A program made the position numbers and the translations under genes. From NCBI GenBank assembly GCA_963745945.1, contig CAVUZG010000004.1, positions 2,075,302 to 2,139,301 on the forward strand: DNA of 64,000 nt, in the 5' to 3' direction. The DNA is from DATFVA01 sp963745945 (GTDB taxonomy: Bacteria; Bacteroidota; Ignavibacteria; Ignavibacteriales; Ignavibacteriaceae). This document shows, piece by piece, positions 35,372 to 44,861 of the stretch. Below the pieces are notes generated by a model that had not been told where the DNA came from, did no database searches, and worked only from the letters and a program-made list of their open reading frames with translations. Every line of letters begins with the position of its first letter. Position 1 is the stretch's first letter.

Positions 35372-37656
35372 ATGTTGAAACAAAATATTTCAAATTCAAC
35401 CCTGAAACGGATGGCATTCATTGGAAATTATCTACCAAGGCAATGTGGAATTGCCACATTTACAACCGATTTATGTGAGGCAATTGCTTTGCAATACCCT
35501 GATACAACCTGTATTGCAATGCCGGTTAACGACATTCCAAATGGTTATGCTTATCCCGACAGGGTTCGGTTTGAACTTGCTGAGAAAGATATTGATTCAT
35601 ACTTAAGAGCCTCGGATTTTTTAAATATTAACAATGTTGACATGGTGTCACTGCAATTTGAGTATGGAATATTCGGAGGAAAAACAGGCAGCCATATCCT
35701 TGCTCTCTTCGCGGATTACGAATGCCAATTGTTACAACTTTGCATACGATTCTAAAAAATCCTAATCCTGATCAGCGGCGGGTACTGGAAGAAGTAGCGG
35801 CGTTATCAGACCGTTTGGTTGTAATGAGTGAACGTGGATCAGAATTTCTCCATGAAATATATAATGTGCCTCTGGAAAAAGTTGATATGATTCCACACGG
35901 CATTCCCGATGTACCATTTGTTGATCCAAGTTTTAATAAAGATTTATTTGGAGTGGAAGGCAAGATAGTTTTACTAAGTTTTGGGTTACTGTCGTCAAAC
36001 AAGGGAATTGAAACTGTTATTTCAGCATTGCCTGAAATCGTAGCACGCTATCCCAATGTGGTTTATATTGTTGTTGGTGCAACGCATCCGCATGTAATTC
36101 AACAGGAGGGAGAAACTTACCGACTTTCTTTGCAATGGCTTGCTCAGCAAAAGGGTGTAGAAAGTAATGTTATTTTTTATAATCGTTTTGTTAGCTCTGA
36201 AGAGCTTGTTGAGTTCATTGGTGCAGCTGACATTTATATTACCCCTTATCTTAATGAGGCACAAATTACATCCGGAACCCTGGCTTATACAGTTGGTGCA
36301 GGTAAAGCAGTTATTTCAACCCCATACTGGTACGCCCAGGAAATGCTTTCTGAAGGCCGGGGTGTGCTGTTTCCATTTCGCAATCCTGAAGCTTTGGCAG
36401 AACAGGTTATTAATTTATTGAACAATGAAGCGGAACGGCATGCAATGCGCAAACGTGCTTATAAGTTTGGGCGCGCTATGATTTGGTCAGAGGTTGCACA
36501 ACGTTACATGGAAAGTTTTGACCGTGCACGTGTAGAACGCCGTCATTATCTTTCCCCTGATTTTACTTCGAAGGCGCTTGACAAAAACCCCGGTGAATTA
36601 CCCCCGTTAAAGCTTGATCACTTAGTACGTATGACAGATTATACCGGAATGTTTCAACACGCTTTATTTACTGTTCCAAATTATTCTCACGGTTACACCA
36701 CTGATGACAATGCCCGTGCTTTATTAGTAAGTGCCCTACTTGATGAGCTAGGGAATAATGAAGGGTTAAGATTGTCTTCCCGATATCTTGCCTTTCTCGG
36801 GTATGCCTTTAATCCAGAGACCCGACGGTTCCGGAATTTCATGGATTACCAGAGGAATTGGTTAGAAGAGAAGGGATCAGATGATAGTCATGGAAGAGCG
36901 TTGTGGTCGTTGGGTTGTGTATTAAACAGATGTAGCAAACCTGCCCAAAATTTAACGGCAGCATGGTTGTTTGAACAAACTCTACCAGCTATTCTATCAA
37001 CTACTAGTCCCCGGGCATGGGCATTTGCACTTATCGGAATAGATGAATACTCACAAAAATTTGCCGGTGACAGCAGAGCAAGCCAGGTAAGGGACGAATT
37101 AGCAGCACGACTTTTAACATTATATCAGAATAACCGTTCGGAAGAATGGAACTGGTTTGAAAAAGAACTTTCATATTGTAACGCAGCTCTGCCGCATGCT
37201 TTATTAACTTCCGGTAAAATAATTCATGAAAAGGTTATGATTGATGCAGGCCTTGAGTCATTAAAATGGCTTGCCGATCTGCAGCGTTCTAGTAAGAAAC
37301 ATTTTGTACCGATAGGTTCAAACGGATTCTATCGGCGCGGAGGGAAACGCGCACGGTTTGATCAACAACCGGTTGAAGCACAGACAATGGTATCCGCCTG
37401 CCTGGAGGCTTTCAGAATTACGGGCGACAAACTATGGCACAAAGAGGCCCGCCGTGCCTTTGAATGGTTTCTCGGACGTAACGATTTAAATCTTTCAGTA
37501 TATGATCCAACAACTGGCGGATGTCGTGATGGCTTGCATTCCGATCGCCCTAATGAAAATCAGGGGGCAGAATCTACACTGGCTTTTTTACAATCACTTC
37601 TTGAACTGCGTTTGTCAGAGCAAACACATTCATCAATGGAGGCATTACTAAAATGA
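35372..37656 (+). pseudogene. GT4-type glycosyltransferase with C-terminal helical domain, one frameshift
   Basis: The first piece (35372-35755) is the N-terminal Rossmann half (MAFIGNYLPRQCGIATFTTD, VDMVSLQFEYGIFGGKTG). Near 35705 the frame changes and continues MPIVTTLHTILKNPNPDQRR in the piece starting 35722. The donor-binding half contains DMIPHGIPDVPF, LLSFGLLSSNKGIETVISAL and YLNEAQITSGTLAY with the family EX7E-like region. From about residue 400 of the whole, an all-helical domain like a six-hairpin barrel follows (YTGMFQHALFTVPNYSHGYT, TDDNARALL). Total length would be about 760 residues. It overlaps the GH130 gene by ATGA, so the two probably act on the same mannan-like glycoside. 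Confidence 0.85.
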
Positions 37657-38597
37657 ACAATAAGCACGCCGAACTTTTTCACCGGAATAAACTAAACCCT
37701 ATTCTCACTGCGGATAATTGGCCATATCCGATTAATAGTGTATTCAATGCTGGCGCAACATTGCTGCCCGATGGAAAAACCTTGTTGCTGTGCAGAGTGG
37801 AAGACCGGAGTGGGATTTCTCACTTTTGTGCAGCCCGTTCAGCTAATGGTAGAGATAACTGGCAGATTGACTCAACGCCAACTTTATTACCTAACCCGGA
37901 AAATTTTCCGGAAGAATTATGGGGCATCGAAGATCCACGCATTACTTTCGTTGAAGAATTGAAAAAATATATAATTGTTTTTACTGCATACACAAGGGAT
38001 GGGCCGGGTGTTGCCCTGGCACTGACAAAAGATTTTAAAGAATTTGAACGATATGGTGTAATAATGCCGCCTGAAGATAAAGATGCAGCACTTCTGCCGT
38101 ATCGAATTAATGGAAACTGGGCAATGATACATCGACCGGTTAGCGCTGCAAGAGCACATATGTGGATTTCCTATTCACCCGATTTGAAAAATTGGGGTAA
38201 ACATATTTTAATGATGGATGCCCGCAAAGGCGCATGGTGGGATGCAAATAAGATCGGGCTTTCTCCACCTCCAATTGAAACTCCCGCTGGATGGCTGGTG
38301 ATTTACCATGGCGTAAAACAATCCTGCGGAGGGTGTATCTATAGACTGGGGCTTGCACTTTTTGAATTGGACAATCCTGAGATTTGTATTAAGCGCTGTA
38401 ACGAATGGATTTTTTCACCGGAAGAACCCTACGAGCAACACGGAGACGTTGGCAATGTTGTTTTTCCCTGCGGATACACTATAGCACCGGATGGGGATAC
38501 ACTTAGTATTTACTATGGTGCGGCAGACACCTGCATTGCCATGGCTACTGCCAGTATTAAGGAAATGTTAAAGTGGCTCGATGAGCATAGTTCATGA
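37653..38597 (+). CDS. GH130-family glycoside phosphorylase/hydrolase
   Basis: The 314-residue protein is a five-bladed propeller of the GH130 type: NPILTADNWPYPINSVFNAG, RVEDRSGISHF, LWGIEDPRITFVEE, VALALTKDFKEF and WWDANKIGLSPPPIETPAGW. GH130 enzymes phosphorolyse or hydrolyse beta-mannosides, using a conserved Asp (in IEDPRI) as proton donor. There is no signal peptide, so it acts in the cytoplasm. The start overlaps the stop of the glycosyltransferase gene (ATGA), a common pairing. A phosphorylase role on beta-1,4- or beta-1,2-mannosides is the best guess; the exact linkage is not readable. Confidence 0.88.
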   Translation: MNNKHAELFHRNKLNPILTADNWPYPINSVFNAGATLLPDGKTLLLCRVEDRSGISHFCAARSANGRDNWQIDSTPTLLPNPENFPEELWGIEDPRITFVEELKKYIIVFTAYTRDGPGVALALTKDFKEFERYGVIMPPEDKDAALLPYRINGNWAMIHRPVSAARAHMWISYSPDLKNWGKHILMMDARKGAWWDANKIGLSPPPIETPAGWLVIYHGVKQSCGGCIYRLGLALFELDNPEICIKRCNEWIFSPEEPYEQHGDVGNVVFPCGYTIAPDGDTLSIYYGAADTCIAMATASIKEMLKWLDEHSS

Positions 38598-38612
38598 AGA
38601 AAGGAAAGAATA

Positions 38613-39642
38613 ATGAAAGCATTAGTATATCACGGGTCTGGTAAACGTGCCTGGGAAGAAAAACCAAAACCTGTAATTAAAGATTCGTCCGATGCGATTA
38701 TCAAGATAACAAAAACCACAATATGTGGAACTGATCTTCACATCATGAAAGGAGATGTTCCTGAAGTAGTTGACGGCCTCATACTCAGGACACGAAGGTG
38801 TTGGAATTGTTGAAGAAGCCGGAAAAGGAGTTTCAAATTTTAAAGCCGGTGACAAAGTTTTGATTTCCTGTATAACAGCCTGCGGAATTTGTGATGCCTG
38901 TAAAAAAGGAATGTATTCACATTGTGAAACCGGCGGCTGGATTCTCGGCCATATGATTGATGGAACACAGGCAGAATATGTAAGAATTCCTCATGCCGAT
39001 ACAAGTCTTTATCACATTCCAGAAGGCGTTGATGAGGAAGCTATTGTAATGTTGAGTGATATTTTGCCTACCGGATTTGAATGCGGGGTTCTTAAAGGAC
39101 AGGTAAAACCGGGAGATACAGTTGCAATCATCGGCGCGGGACCAATCGGGCTTGCAGCTCTGCTAACAGTAAAATTTTATTCCCCCTCTGAAATTATTAT
39201 GGTGGACCTGGATGAAAACAGGCTCAAGGTTGCTAAAACTTTCGGAGCAACAAAACTTATCTCAAAAAATGCCGTAAAGGAAATAATGAAACTCACCGAT
39301 GGCAAAGGTGTTGATGTCGCTATCGAAGCTGTGGGTATTGTTCCTACGTTTGATATCTGCCAGTCAATTGTTGCGGCAGGCGGACATTTAGCAAACGTGG
39401 GTGTTCACGGAAAACCTGTCGAGCTTCATCTGGAAAAATTATGGTCAGCCAATATTACAATTACAACCCGGCTTGTCGATACAGTAACAATACCAATGTT
39501 GTTGAAGACAGTAATTTCAGGTAAACTAAAACCGAAGCAGTTAATCACTCATCATTTTAATTTGAATGATATAATGAAAGCGTATGATACATTTGGAAAT
39601 GCAGCGAAAGAAAAAACCCTGAAGGTTATTCTCACAAATTAG
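38613..39642 (+). pseudogene. Zinc-dependent alcohol dehydrogenase, one frameshift
   Basis: The first piece (38613-38813) has the catalytic-zinc Cys in TTICGTDLHIMKGDVPEVVD. An odd base near 38790 shifts the frame just before GHEGVGIVEEAG, which continues in the second piece. Structural zinc cysteines lie in CGICDACKKGMYSHC, and the NAD(P) Rossmann motif is GDTVAIIGAGPIGLAALL. The corrected protein would be about 343 residues, the usual MDR/TDH length. It follows the GH130 gene at 15 nt and is probably in the same operon, oxidising or reducing a sugar-derived alcohol or aldehyde. It matches the zinc-dependent alcohol dehydrogenase group active on short alcohols. Confidence 0.87.
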
Positions 39643-39672
39643 AGAGTTGAAAATACAGAGTGGAGATTTTCA

Positions 39673-39768
39673 TTGTATGAATCAATATTATTAGTTGTAG
39701 GTTTTGCTTTATCACTTGTTATGTATGGTTACAGCGTAGTGGTGGGAGTTACTGTCGGTAAACAATAA
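39673..39768 (+). CDS. 31-residue hydrophobic peptide
   Basis: TTG at 39673 lies 7 nt after GGAG and opens a 31-codon frame (LYESILLVVGFALSLVMYGY, SVVVGVTVGKQ) with a single long membrane helix. It is followed by a second small membrane protein gene. It may be a small membrane subunit or regulator. The call rests on the ribosome site and composition only. Confidence 0.4.
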   Translation: MYESILLVVGFALSLVMYGYSVVVGVTVGKQ

Positions 39769-39869
39769 AGTAAGGATGTAGTAAGAATAATTAAATAAAA
39801 ATTAAACCGGCGTTATTAATTTTAAAATACCTCATAAAACAATGGCAATAAAATAAAAGGAAAATTCAG

Positions 39870-40060
39870 ATGTCTAACTTTGCAATTTATTTAATAGGGA
39901 CGGTCATTTTAGTCGGTGGATTAGGACTGGCAGCCCATTTATTAGGGGCTACACCAATCGGATTACCGTTGGAGTCTTTGTAATACTGGGTATTGGTATT
40001 ATGGGCGGAGTGAGGAAGACCCGGCAGAAAGAAAAATCCGATTCAGAAGAGAAATATTAA
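39870..40060 (+). pseudogene. Small two-helix membrane protein, frameshifted
   Basis: The frame from ATG 39870 encodes MSNFAIYLIGTVILVGGLGL and AAHLLGATPIG before a premature stop. In the next frame it resumes as ITVGVFVILGIGIMGGVRKT with a charged tail (RQKEKSDSEEKY). Together they give a roughly 60-residue protein with two helices, a pattern I have seen in small bacterial membrane proteins of this length. The frame changes near 39960-39970. Its function is unknown. Confidence 0.55.
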
Positions 40061-40101
40061 GTGTTATTTTGATCTAATTAAACAAAATATTGGGAGAAAA
40101 A

Positions 40102-40665
40102 ATGTTTAAGAAAATTGCAGTCATAATTATTTTGTTCGCAACTAATGCATTAATGGCGCAGGATTCCCTTGCCAGCCATTCATTTGTAGGCGTTGAGACT
40201 TGCGGCATGTGCCACAAATCTGAAAAACAAGGTGAACAAATTGATATCTGGAAAGCCAGTGCTCATTCCAAAGCCTATGAAACTCTAAAAACAGCGGAGG
40301 CAGATAGTATTGCTAAAGCTAAAGGATTATCGACAAACGCAGTATTAAGTGAAGCCTGTTTAAAATGTCATGTCAGTGGATACAATATTAATGCCTCATT
40401 AAAAACAGCAAAATTCAAAATGGAAGATGGCGTACAATGTGAAACGTGCCATGGAGCAGGCAGTGATTATAAAAATCTTAAAACAATGAAAAATGAAAAA
40501 GAAGCAATTGCAAATGGTCTTAAAGTATTTAAAACAGATGAAGAACGTTTCGCATTATGCAAAGAATGTCATAATTCTGAAAGTCCGACTTTTGATTCAA
40601 GCAAATCCGACTTTTCAGAAATGTGGACGAAAATTAAACATGATATTCCTAAAAGCAGCAAATAA
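40102..40665 (+). CDS. Multihaem c-type cytochrome (c554-like), four CxxCH motifs
   Basis: The start is ATG 40102 with GGGAG upstream, not the TTG at 40090. The product of about 187 residues has a signal peptide (MFKKIAVIIILFATNALMAQ) and four haem-binding motifs: CGMCH (about 35), CLKCH (about 90), CETCH (about 116) and CKECH (about 155). The spacing and the HSKAYETLKTAE segment resemble the cytochrome c554 / c-prime group of periplasmic electron carriers. It is predicted to be in the periplasm. Partners are not visible; it follows small membrane genes at 41 nt. Confidence 0.85.
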   Translation: MFKKIAVIIILFATNALMAQDSLASHSFVGVETCGMCHKSEKQGEQIDIWKASAHSKAYETLKTAEADSIAKAKGLSTNAVLSEACLKCHVSGYNINASLKTAKFKMEDGVQCETCHGAGSDYKNLKTMKNEKEAIANGLKVFKTDEERFALCKECHNSESPTFDSSKSDFSEMWTKIKHDIPKSSK

Positions 40666-40819
40666 GAATTATTTACGGAATAAAGTATTATCGAATAAAA
40701 ATTAAATGGAAATGAAAAGTCAATCTTATTCATTTCCATTTTTATAATTGTTTTAACTCCCAATTAAAACAAAAATTATTTTTCATTAATTCATTTTAAA
40801 TATATCATTTCATCTCAAT

Positions 40820-40858
40820 CAAAGGATGTAGTTCATTTTTCATCCCTTTGTACCATTG
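40820..40858 (+). promoter_or_regulatory. Shared intergenic element, copy D
   Basis: CAAAGGATGTAGTTCATTTT then TCATCCCTTTGTACCATTG. The left CAAAGGATG and right CATCCcTTTG form an inverted repeat with one bulged base. It lies 61 nt before the CsbD-like gene. Confidence 0.6.
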
Positions 40859-40919
40859 TGTAGTATCTTATTACTTGATAATATCTTATATAAAAATTGC
40901 ATAATAATGAGATTAAAAA

Positions 40920-41144
40920 ATGATACTCGGAAAAGGTAAAATAGTTCAGCAATTTTCAAATTCTACTCATTCAATAGTGGAAAACTGGTACATCAAAAAG
41001 GCTAAACTTAAAAAGAAATACCCAAAATTAACTGATAATGATTTACGATTTGATGAAGTGAAAAACGGCATGCTTTGGGAGGAACTTAAAATTAAGTTTT
41101 GCTTAAATAAAGAAGAATTGCAAAAAATAGTTTCAGAGATTTAA
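40920..41144 (+). CDS. CsbD-like stress protein
   Basis: The 74-residue product contains KKAKLKKKYPKLTDNDLRFD and ELKIKFCLNKEELQKIV, the order seen in CsbD-family proteins (WxxxKxKLKxKYxxLTDxDL, then LxxKLGxxKEEIxKxI). The N-terminal 20 residues are polar. CsbD proteins are small, soluble and often sigma-B or stress induced. The call is by pattern only; the match is imperfect at the expected Trp and Gly positions. A shared intergenic element 61 nt upstream fits stress control. Confidence 0.55.
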   Translation: MILGKGKIVQQFSNSTHSIVENWYIKKAKLKKKYPKLTDNDLRFDEVKNGMLWEELKIKFCLNKEELQKIVSEI

Positions 41145-41559
41145 TTTGGTTGATTAGAAGGTGGGATATTATGTTAAAGGAAGAAAAAACATAATCAGCA
41201 GATAACTCTTCTCTTTAATCAAGTTATTGAAACAATTGGGAATATGGCAAAATAAATTTGAAAAAGTTTTTGATATTTGTAATTCCTTGGCAATGAGCTA
41301 CAACCACAAACCAACAGACAAATCTTTTTAACCGGGGGACCAACCGGAGTAACCGACGATTCTTGTTTCAGGTTTATTACTAACTTTATTCAACTGATGG
41401 ATGGACAAGGATTTCTGCGGATTTTCCTTCGTTGATCCATACATAAGAGGCATAATGATGTAGTTCCTTTTTCATCCTTTTGGACTATTGATCTTAATAG
41501 TCTTTCAATGTATTCTAATGCAATATTAATGGTTAGTTAAAAACAAAGTGAGTTATAAA
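41145..41559. other. Intergenic region with shared upstream element
   Basis: No gene is supported. A short inverted-repeat-like stretch of C and G (AACCGGGGGACCAACCGGAG) is visible near 41334. The shared element copy E lies at 41454-41490. Confidence 0.5.
41454..41490 (+). promoter_or_regulatory. Shared intergenic element, copy E
   Basis: AATGATGTAGTTCCTTTTTC then ATCCTTTTGGACTATTG. GATG and CATC pair around a T-rich loop as in the other copies, and the following CTTTCAATGTATTCTAATG resembles sequence downstream of copy C. It lies 69 nt before the Lys-rich gene. Confidence 0.55.
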
Positions 41560-41694
41560 ATGAGCAAAGGTCAAAACACACAAAAAGGTTCAAAGAAAGA
41601 ACCATTGAAAACTATGAAAGAAAAAAAAGCGGCAAAAAGAGATAAAAAAAACGATAAAAACAAACCCGAATCTCTTGGTCAAAAATTAAAATAA
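41560..41694 (+). CDS. 44-residue Lys-rich protein
   Basis: The frame from ATG 41560 encodes MSKGQNTQKGSKKEPLKTMK and then almost only Lys, Glu, Asp and Ala. Small proteins of this composition and opening (MSKGQNxxK) occur in several bacterial genomes and have no assigned function. It is preceded by a shared upstream element and is convergent with the trehalase gene. Confidence 0.5.
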   Translation: MSKGQNTQKGSKKEPLKTMKEKKAAKRDKKNDKNKPESLGQKLK

Positions 41695-41776
41695 GAGAAA
41701 TGTGATTTCCGAAAATAAATTACGGACTTTTTTAGAAGACCATTTTTTGTTTTTTAAGAAGTGTTCGGAAAATATC

Positions 41777-43285
41777 TCAGCTTTGTTCATCAAGACTATT
41801 TAACAAAGCGCTCGCTATTCCATTTGTCCACCCGAATCCATCCTGCAACGGATATTCTCCTCCTCCTGCGTGTAGGGAGATATCATCCACATTGTATTTT
41901 TCAAACATTTTTCCGGTCCGGTTAAATACATTTAAATTTAAAGCCAGCCATCTTTCTTTTATTTTATCAGCAGTGTCATTAAAATCATAATTTCTTAGTC
42001 CCTTAATAGTTATCCACTGCAGAGGTGCCCATCCGTTTGGCGCATCCCATTGCTGTCCCGTATAATTTAATGTTGTAATAACCCCGCCGGCTCTTAAAAA
42101 ATCTGATTCAATTTTTTCTTTAATGCATTTAGCAATTTCAGGTGTGGCAACCTTAAAGTATAATGGGTAGCACGCTGCTAAAGAAAAAACCCTTGTCCTT
42201 TGTTTCGTTTTCCAGTTATAATCGAAATAGAATTTTTCCTTTTCATCAAAGAATATTTTGTTTATTAATTCTTTCCTGGATTGCGCGGATCGGGAGAAAA
42301 CTACTGATCTATCTTTATTACCCTTTAAATCCTGAAGCCTGGAAATTAAACTTTCTGCAAAATATAGCAGGCAGTTAAGATCAACAGCAAGAATTTCTGT
42401 GGCGACACAGCTTGAGATATTTTTTTCATCCGTGAACCACCGGCTGGAAAAATCCCATCCCGATTCACATGCTGCCCGGATATTTTTATACAGATTTTTT
42501 TTCTCTTCATCAGATATATTTTTTGCTAATTGAAAATCTTCAAAATAAGATTCTTCTCTCGGTAATTCTTCCGTATCAAAATACCTGTTTAAATATTTAC
42601 CATCAGAAAATCCAATTCTGTGATTGCTATTAATTTCTTTATCCCCGCACCAGAAGGCATATTCTCTTTCAAGCTGCGGCAGGTATTTTAACCCGTAGTT
42701 ATAATCATTTTTAAATCTACAAACCAGGTCAATCATTGCTGCAAAGAAAGGTGGCTGCGACCTTGTAATATAATAAACCCGGTTACCGTTGGGAATGAAT
42801 CCTACCGTATCAATCAAATAAGAAAAATTATCTATCATGTTTTCAACAATTTTAATTTGATCATCGGCCAGGAGACCCTGCATTGTAAAGTAACTGTCCC
42901 AGTAATAAATCTCCCTGAATCTTCCACCAGGAATTATATATGGGTTTGGAATTGGAATCAGGGAACTATGCTGATTAACATCCAAAAGGGGTTCCCGTTT
43001 CAATACTTCCCATAACAATTTTATATGTGTTTTTAAAGTTCGGTTTTCCGGCAGCTTTATATTTTCTACAATCTCGGACGGGATATCAAAATGTGAAAGC
43101 ACAAAGGTCTTAAGATTAAAAGATGTTTTGTCTTTTTCTATTTCATAAAGTTTAGTTATTAATTCAGGATTATTTTTAGGTATTGAATCGACGAAAGTTT
43201 TAGAGTCTTTAAATATACCGGAAGATTGAACTGCTGTATATAATTTACCGGAAACCTGAATGTAATCTTCCTTTTTAAAATGCAT
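41777..43285 (-). CDS. Alpha,alpha-trehalase (GH37)
   Basis: The 502-residue protein hydrolyses trehalose to two glucose units. It has trehalase signature 1, PGGRFREIYYWDSY (from residue 119), signature 2, QWDAPNGWAPLQW (about 415-427), and the C-terminal GGGEYPLQDGFGWTNG. There is no signal peptide, so it resembles cytoplasmic trehalase (TreF-like). It begins immediately after the MFS transporter stop, in one operon, which implies uptake then cleavage of trehalose or a similar sugar. The length is normal and no key motif is missing. Confidence 0.93.
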   Translation of the reverse strand: MHFKKEDYIQVSGKLYTAVQSSGIFKDSKTFVDSIPKNNPELITKLYEIEKDKTSFNLKTFVLSHFDIPSEIVENIKLPENRTLKTHIKLLWEVLKREPLLDVNQHSSLIPIPNPYIIPGGRFREIYYWDSYFTMQGLLADDQIKIVENMIDNFSYLIDTVGFIPNGNRVYYITRSQPPFFAAMIDLVCRFKNDYNYGLKYLPQLEREYAFWCGDKEINSNHRIGFSDGKYLNRYFDTEELPREESYFEDFQLAKNISDEEKKNLYKNIRAACESGWDFSSRWFTDEKNISSCVATEILAVDLNCLLYFAESLISRLQDLKGNKDRSVVFSRSAQSRKELINKIFFDEKEKFYFDYNWKTKQRTRVFSLAACYPLYFKVATPEIAKCIKEKIESDFLRAGGVITTLNYTGQQWDAPNGWAPLQWITIKGLRNYDFNDTADKIKERWLALNLNVFNRTGKMFEKYNVDDISLHAGGGEYPLQDGFGWTNGIASALLNSLDEQS

Positions 43286-44530
43286 TTAAAACTCCTCAAA
43301 CCTGAATTTCTTCCTGATATTATTATAAAAGAATAATATTGAGAATAATATTGCCATAGGTACAAGCGAAAAATAAAATGCGGTTTGACCGCTGAAATGA
43401 CCAAATATATATCCGGTAGTTAAGGATCCTGTAGTTCCGCCAAGAGCAGAAAAGATTACTATAAGTCCGCTCATTGCACTTTGTCTGTGCTTGGGTAGTA
43501 TGCTGAGTATTGAAGAATTTAAAGCTGGGTAAATGGGACCGAGAAAAAGTCCGACAATAGGAAGTAAAAATCCAGCGAGCGGAACATCGGTCCAGTTATT
43601 TATAGAGCCAACTTCAATTCCTCTTGTAATGGGAAGAACAAGAATAACAAGCAGCATTGAGCAAAGGATGTTAGTTGTAAGTACCTTCATCCAAGAAAAT
43701 TTTTTAATAAAGTACCCGCTGGCAATTCTTCCGAATGCAATTGCCCCGGCAAAGATACTTACGATCTGAACACTGATAGCATTCGGCATCTGGAGAATAC
43801 TTTTATTAAATGTAGGCAGCCAGGTTTGAATGCTTTGTTCAATTAAGACATAAAGAAAAGCGCTTAAAATAAAAACGAGTACTAGAGGAAAACGAATAAG
43901 GGCAAGCATTTCAACGAACTCATGAACTATTGAGAATTTTTCTTCCGCTTTTGTTACTTCACTTTCATCCAGCTTTACAGTCAGCAAATTTAAAAATGCA
44001 AACAAACATAATGCAGCAAGCACCCAGTAAGTATTCAGCCAGCTTTTAGAAGCCGGATCACCATCCCCTATAAAAAATCCGAATATCCAGTAACCTGAAA
44101 GTACACCAACCTGGAATATTCCCTCCAGCACACTCATTACACTCGCGTGTTCATCAGCATTATCAGTCACCAAACCGACAGTCGAATAAGCAGAAACTTT
44201 AATCAATCCGAAGCTGAACCCTGTTGCAGCGAATAAGATTTTGGTCATCAAAAATCCGTCAAAAAATCTCATCCCCAGTGAAGCCGCTGTTACAACCATT
44301 AATGCTGTTAACATTGATCTTTTATAACCATACTTTGGTATGTATGAAGCAAGAATGAAAGAAAATATTGCTATTGATAAATCCTTAAATGCCTCGAGCA
44401 CACTTGCAGCACCCTCTGTTACGTTGTAATGAATTATCACCTGCAAAATGACAATGCCCACGCTGTTAAGCATCAATCCTATTACAAAGTAATTGATATA
44501 AAGAGACAGCTTGACTTTAAATTTCTGCAT
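43286..44530 (-). CDS. MFS transporter, probably sugar uptake
   Basis: The 414-residue protein has about twelve membrane helices in two halves, with a charged cytoplasmic loop in the middle (KLDESEVTKAEEKFSIVHEF). Helix motifs such as LASYIPKYGYKRSMLTALMV fit the major facilitator superfamily, and the LFLGPIYPALNSSILSILP segment resembles FucP-like sugar importers. It is followed directly by the trehalase gene, with stop and start abutting, so trehalose or a related disaccharide is the likely substrate. It diverges from the TonB receptor gene at 44862. Confidence 0.85.
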   Translation of the reverse strand: MQKFKVKLSLYINYFVIGLMLNSVGIVILQVIIHYNVTEGAASVLEAFKDLSIAIFSFILASYIPKYGYKRSMLTALMVVTAASLGMRFFDGFLMTKILFAATGFSFGLIKVSAYSTVGLVTDNADEHASVMSVLEGIFQVGVLSGYWIFGFFIGDGDPASKSWLNTYWVLAALCLFAFLNLLTVKLDESEVTKAEEKFSIVHEFVEMLALIRFPLVLVFILSAFLYVLIEQSIQTWLPTFNKSILQMPNAISVQIVSIFAGAIAFGRIASGYFIKKFSWMKVLTTNILCSMLLVILVLPITRGIEVGSINNWTDVPLAGFLLPIVGLFLGPIYPALNSSILSILPKHRQSAMSGLIVIFSALGGTTGSLTTGYIFGHFSGQTAFYFSLVPMAILFSILFFYNNIRKKFRFEEF

Positions 44531-44861
44531 TGATACCTCGGAAGGATGTGAAATTGTGAGTGAACATTTTTGAAATTAAATATTTCTCTGTAATAAAACA
44601 AAATGTAACTGACATGTATCTTTAAACTTGAGTATTTGTCATCAGATGATTATTTTGAAAAAATCAATGCAGTTGAAACCTTAAAAAAAATAAGCGATTT
44701 GATAAAAATCGTTTGATTATTGTTTTATGATTTTGAAATCCTGGTGCGTTTACGTTCTCAAATGAAATTGCATATATCAACATATAAAAACTTTTCTCAA
44801 TTTAATTTCAAAATTATTTCCCCACTAACTAATTCATTATTCTCAACATATCGGAGGAACT
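44531..44861. promoter_or_regulatory. Divergent promoter region with inverted repeat
   Basis: This 331-bp space separates the MFS-trehalase operon from the TonB receptor. An inverted repeat AGCGATTT-GATAA-AAATCGTTT (core 44695-44711) lies 151 nt before the receptor start and 164 nt before the transporter start; it could be a repressor site for both. A strong GGAGG ribosome site precedes the receptor ATG. Confidence 0.35.

Noticed and set aside
41334..41353. Terminator or attachment site in the GC-rich patch
   Set aside because: The inverted repeat is imperfect, has no T run and has no second copy in the window.
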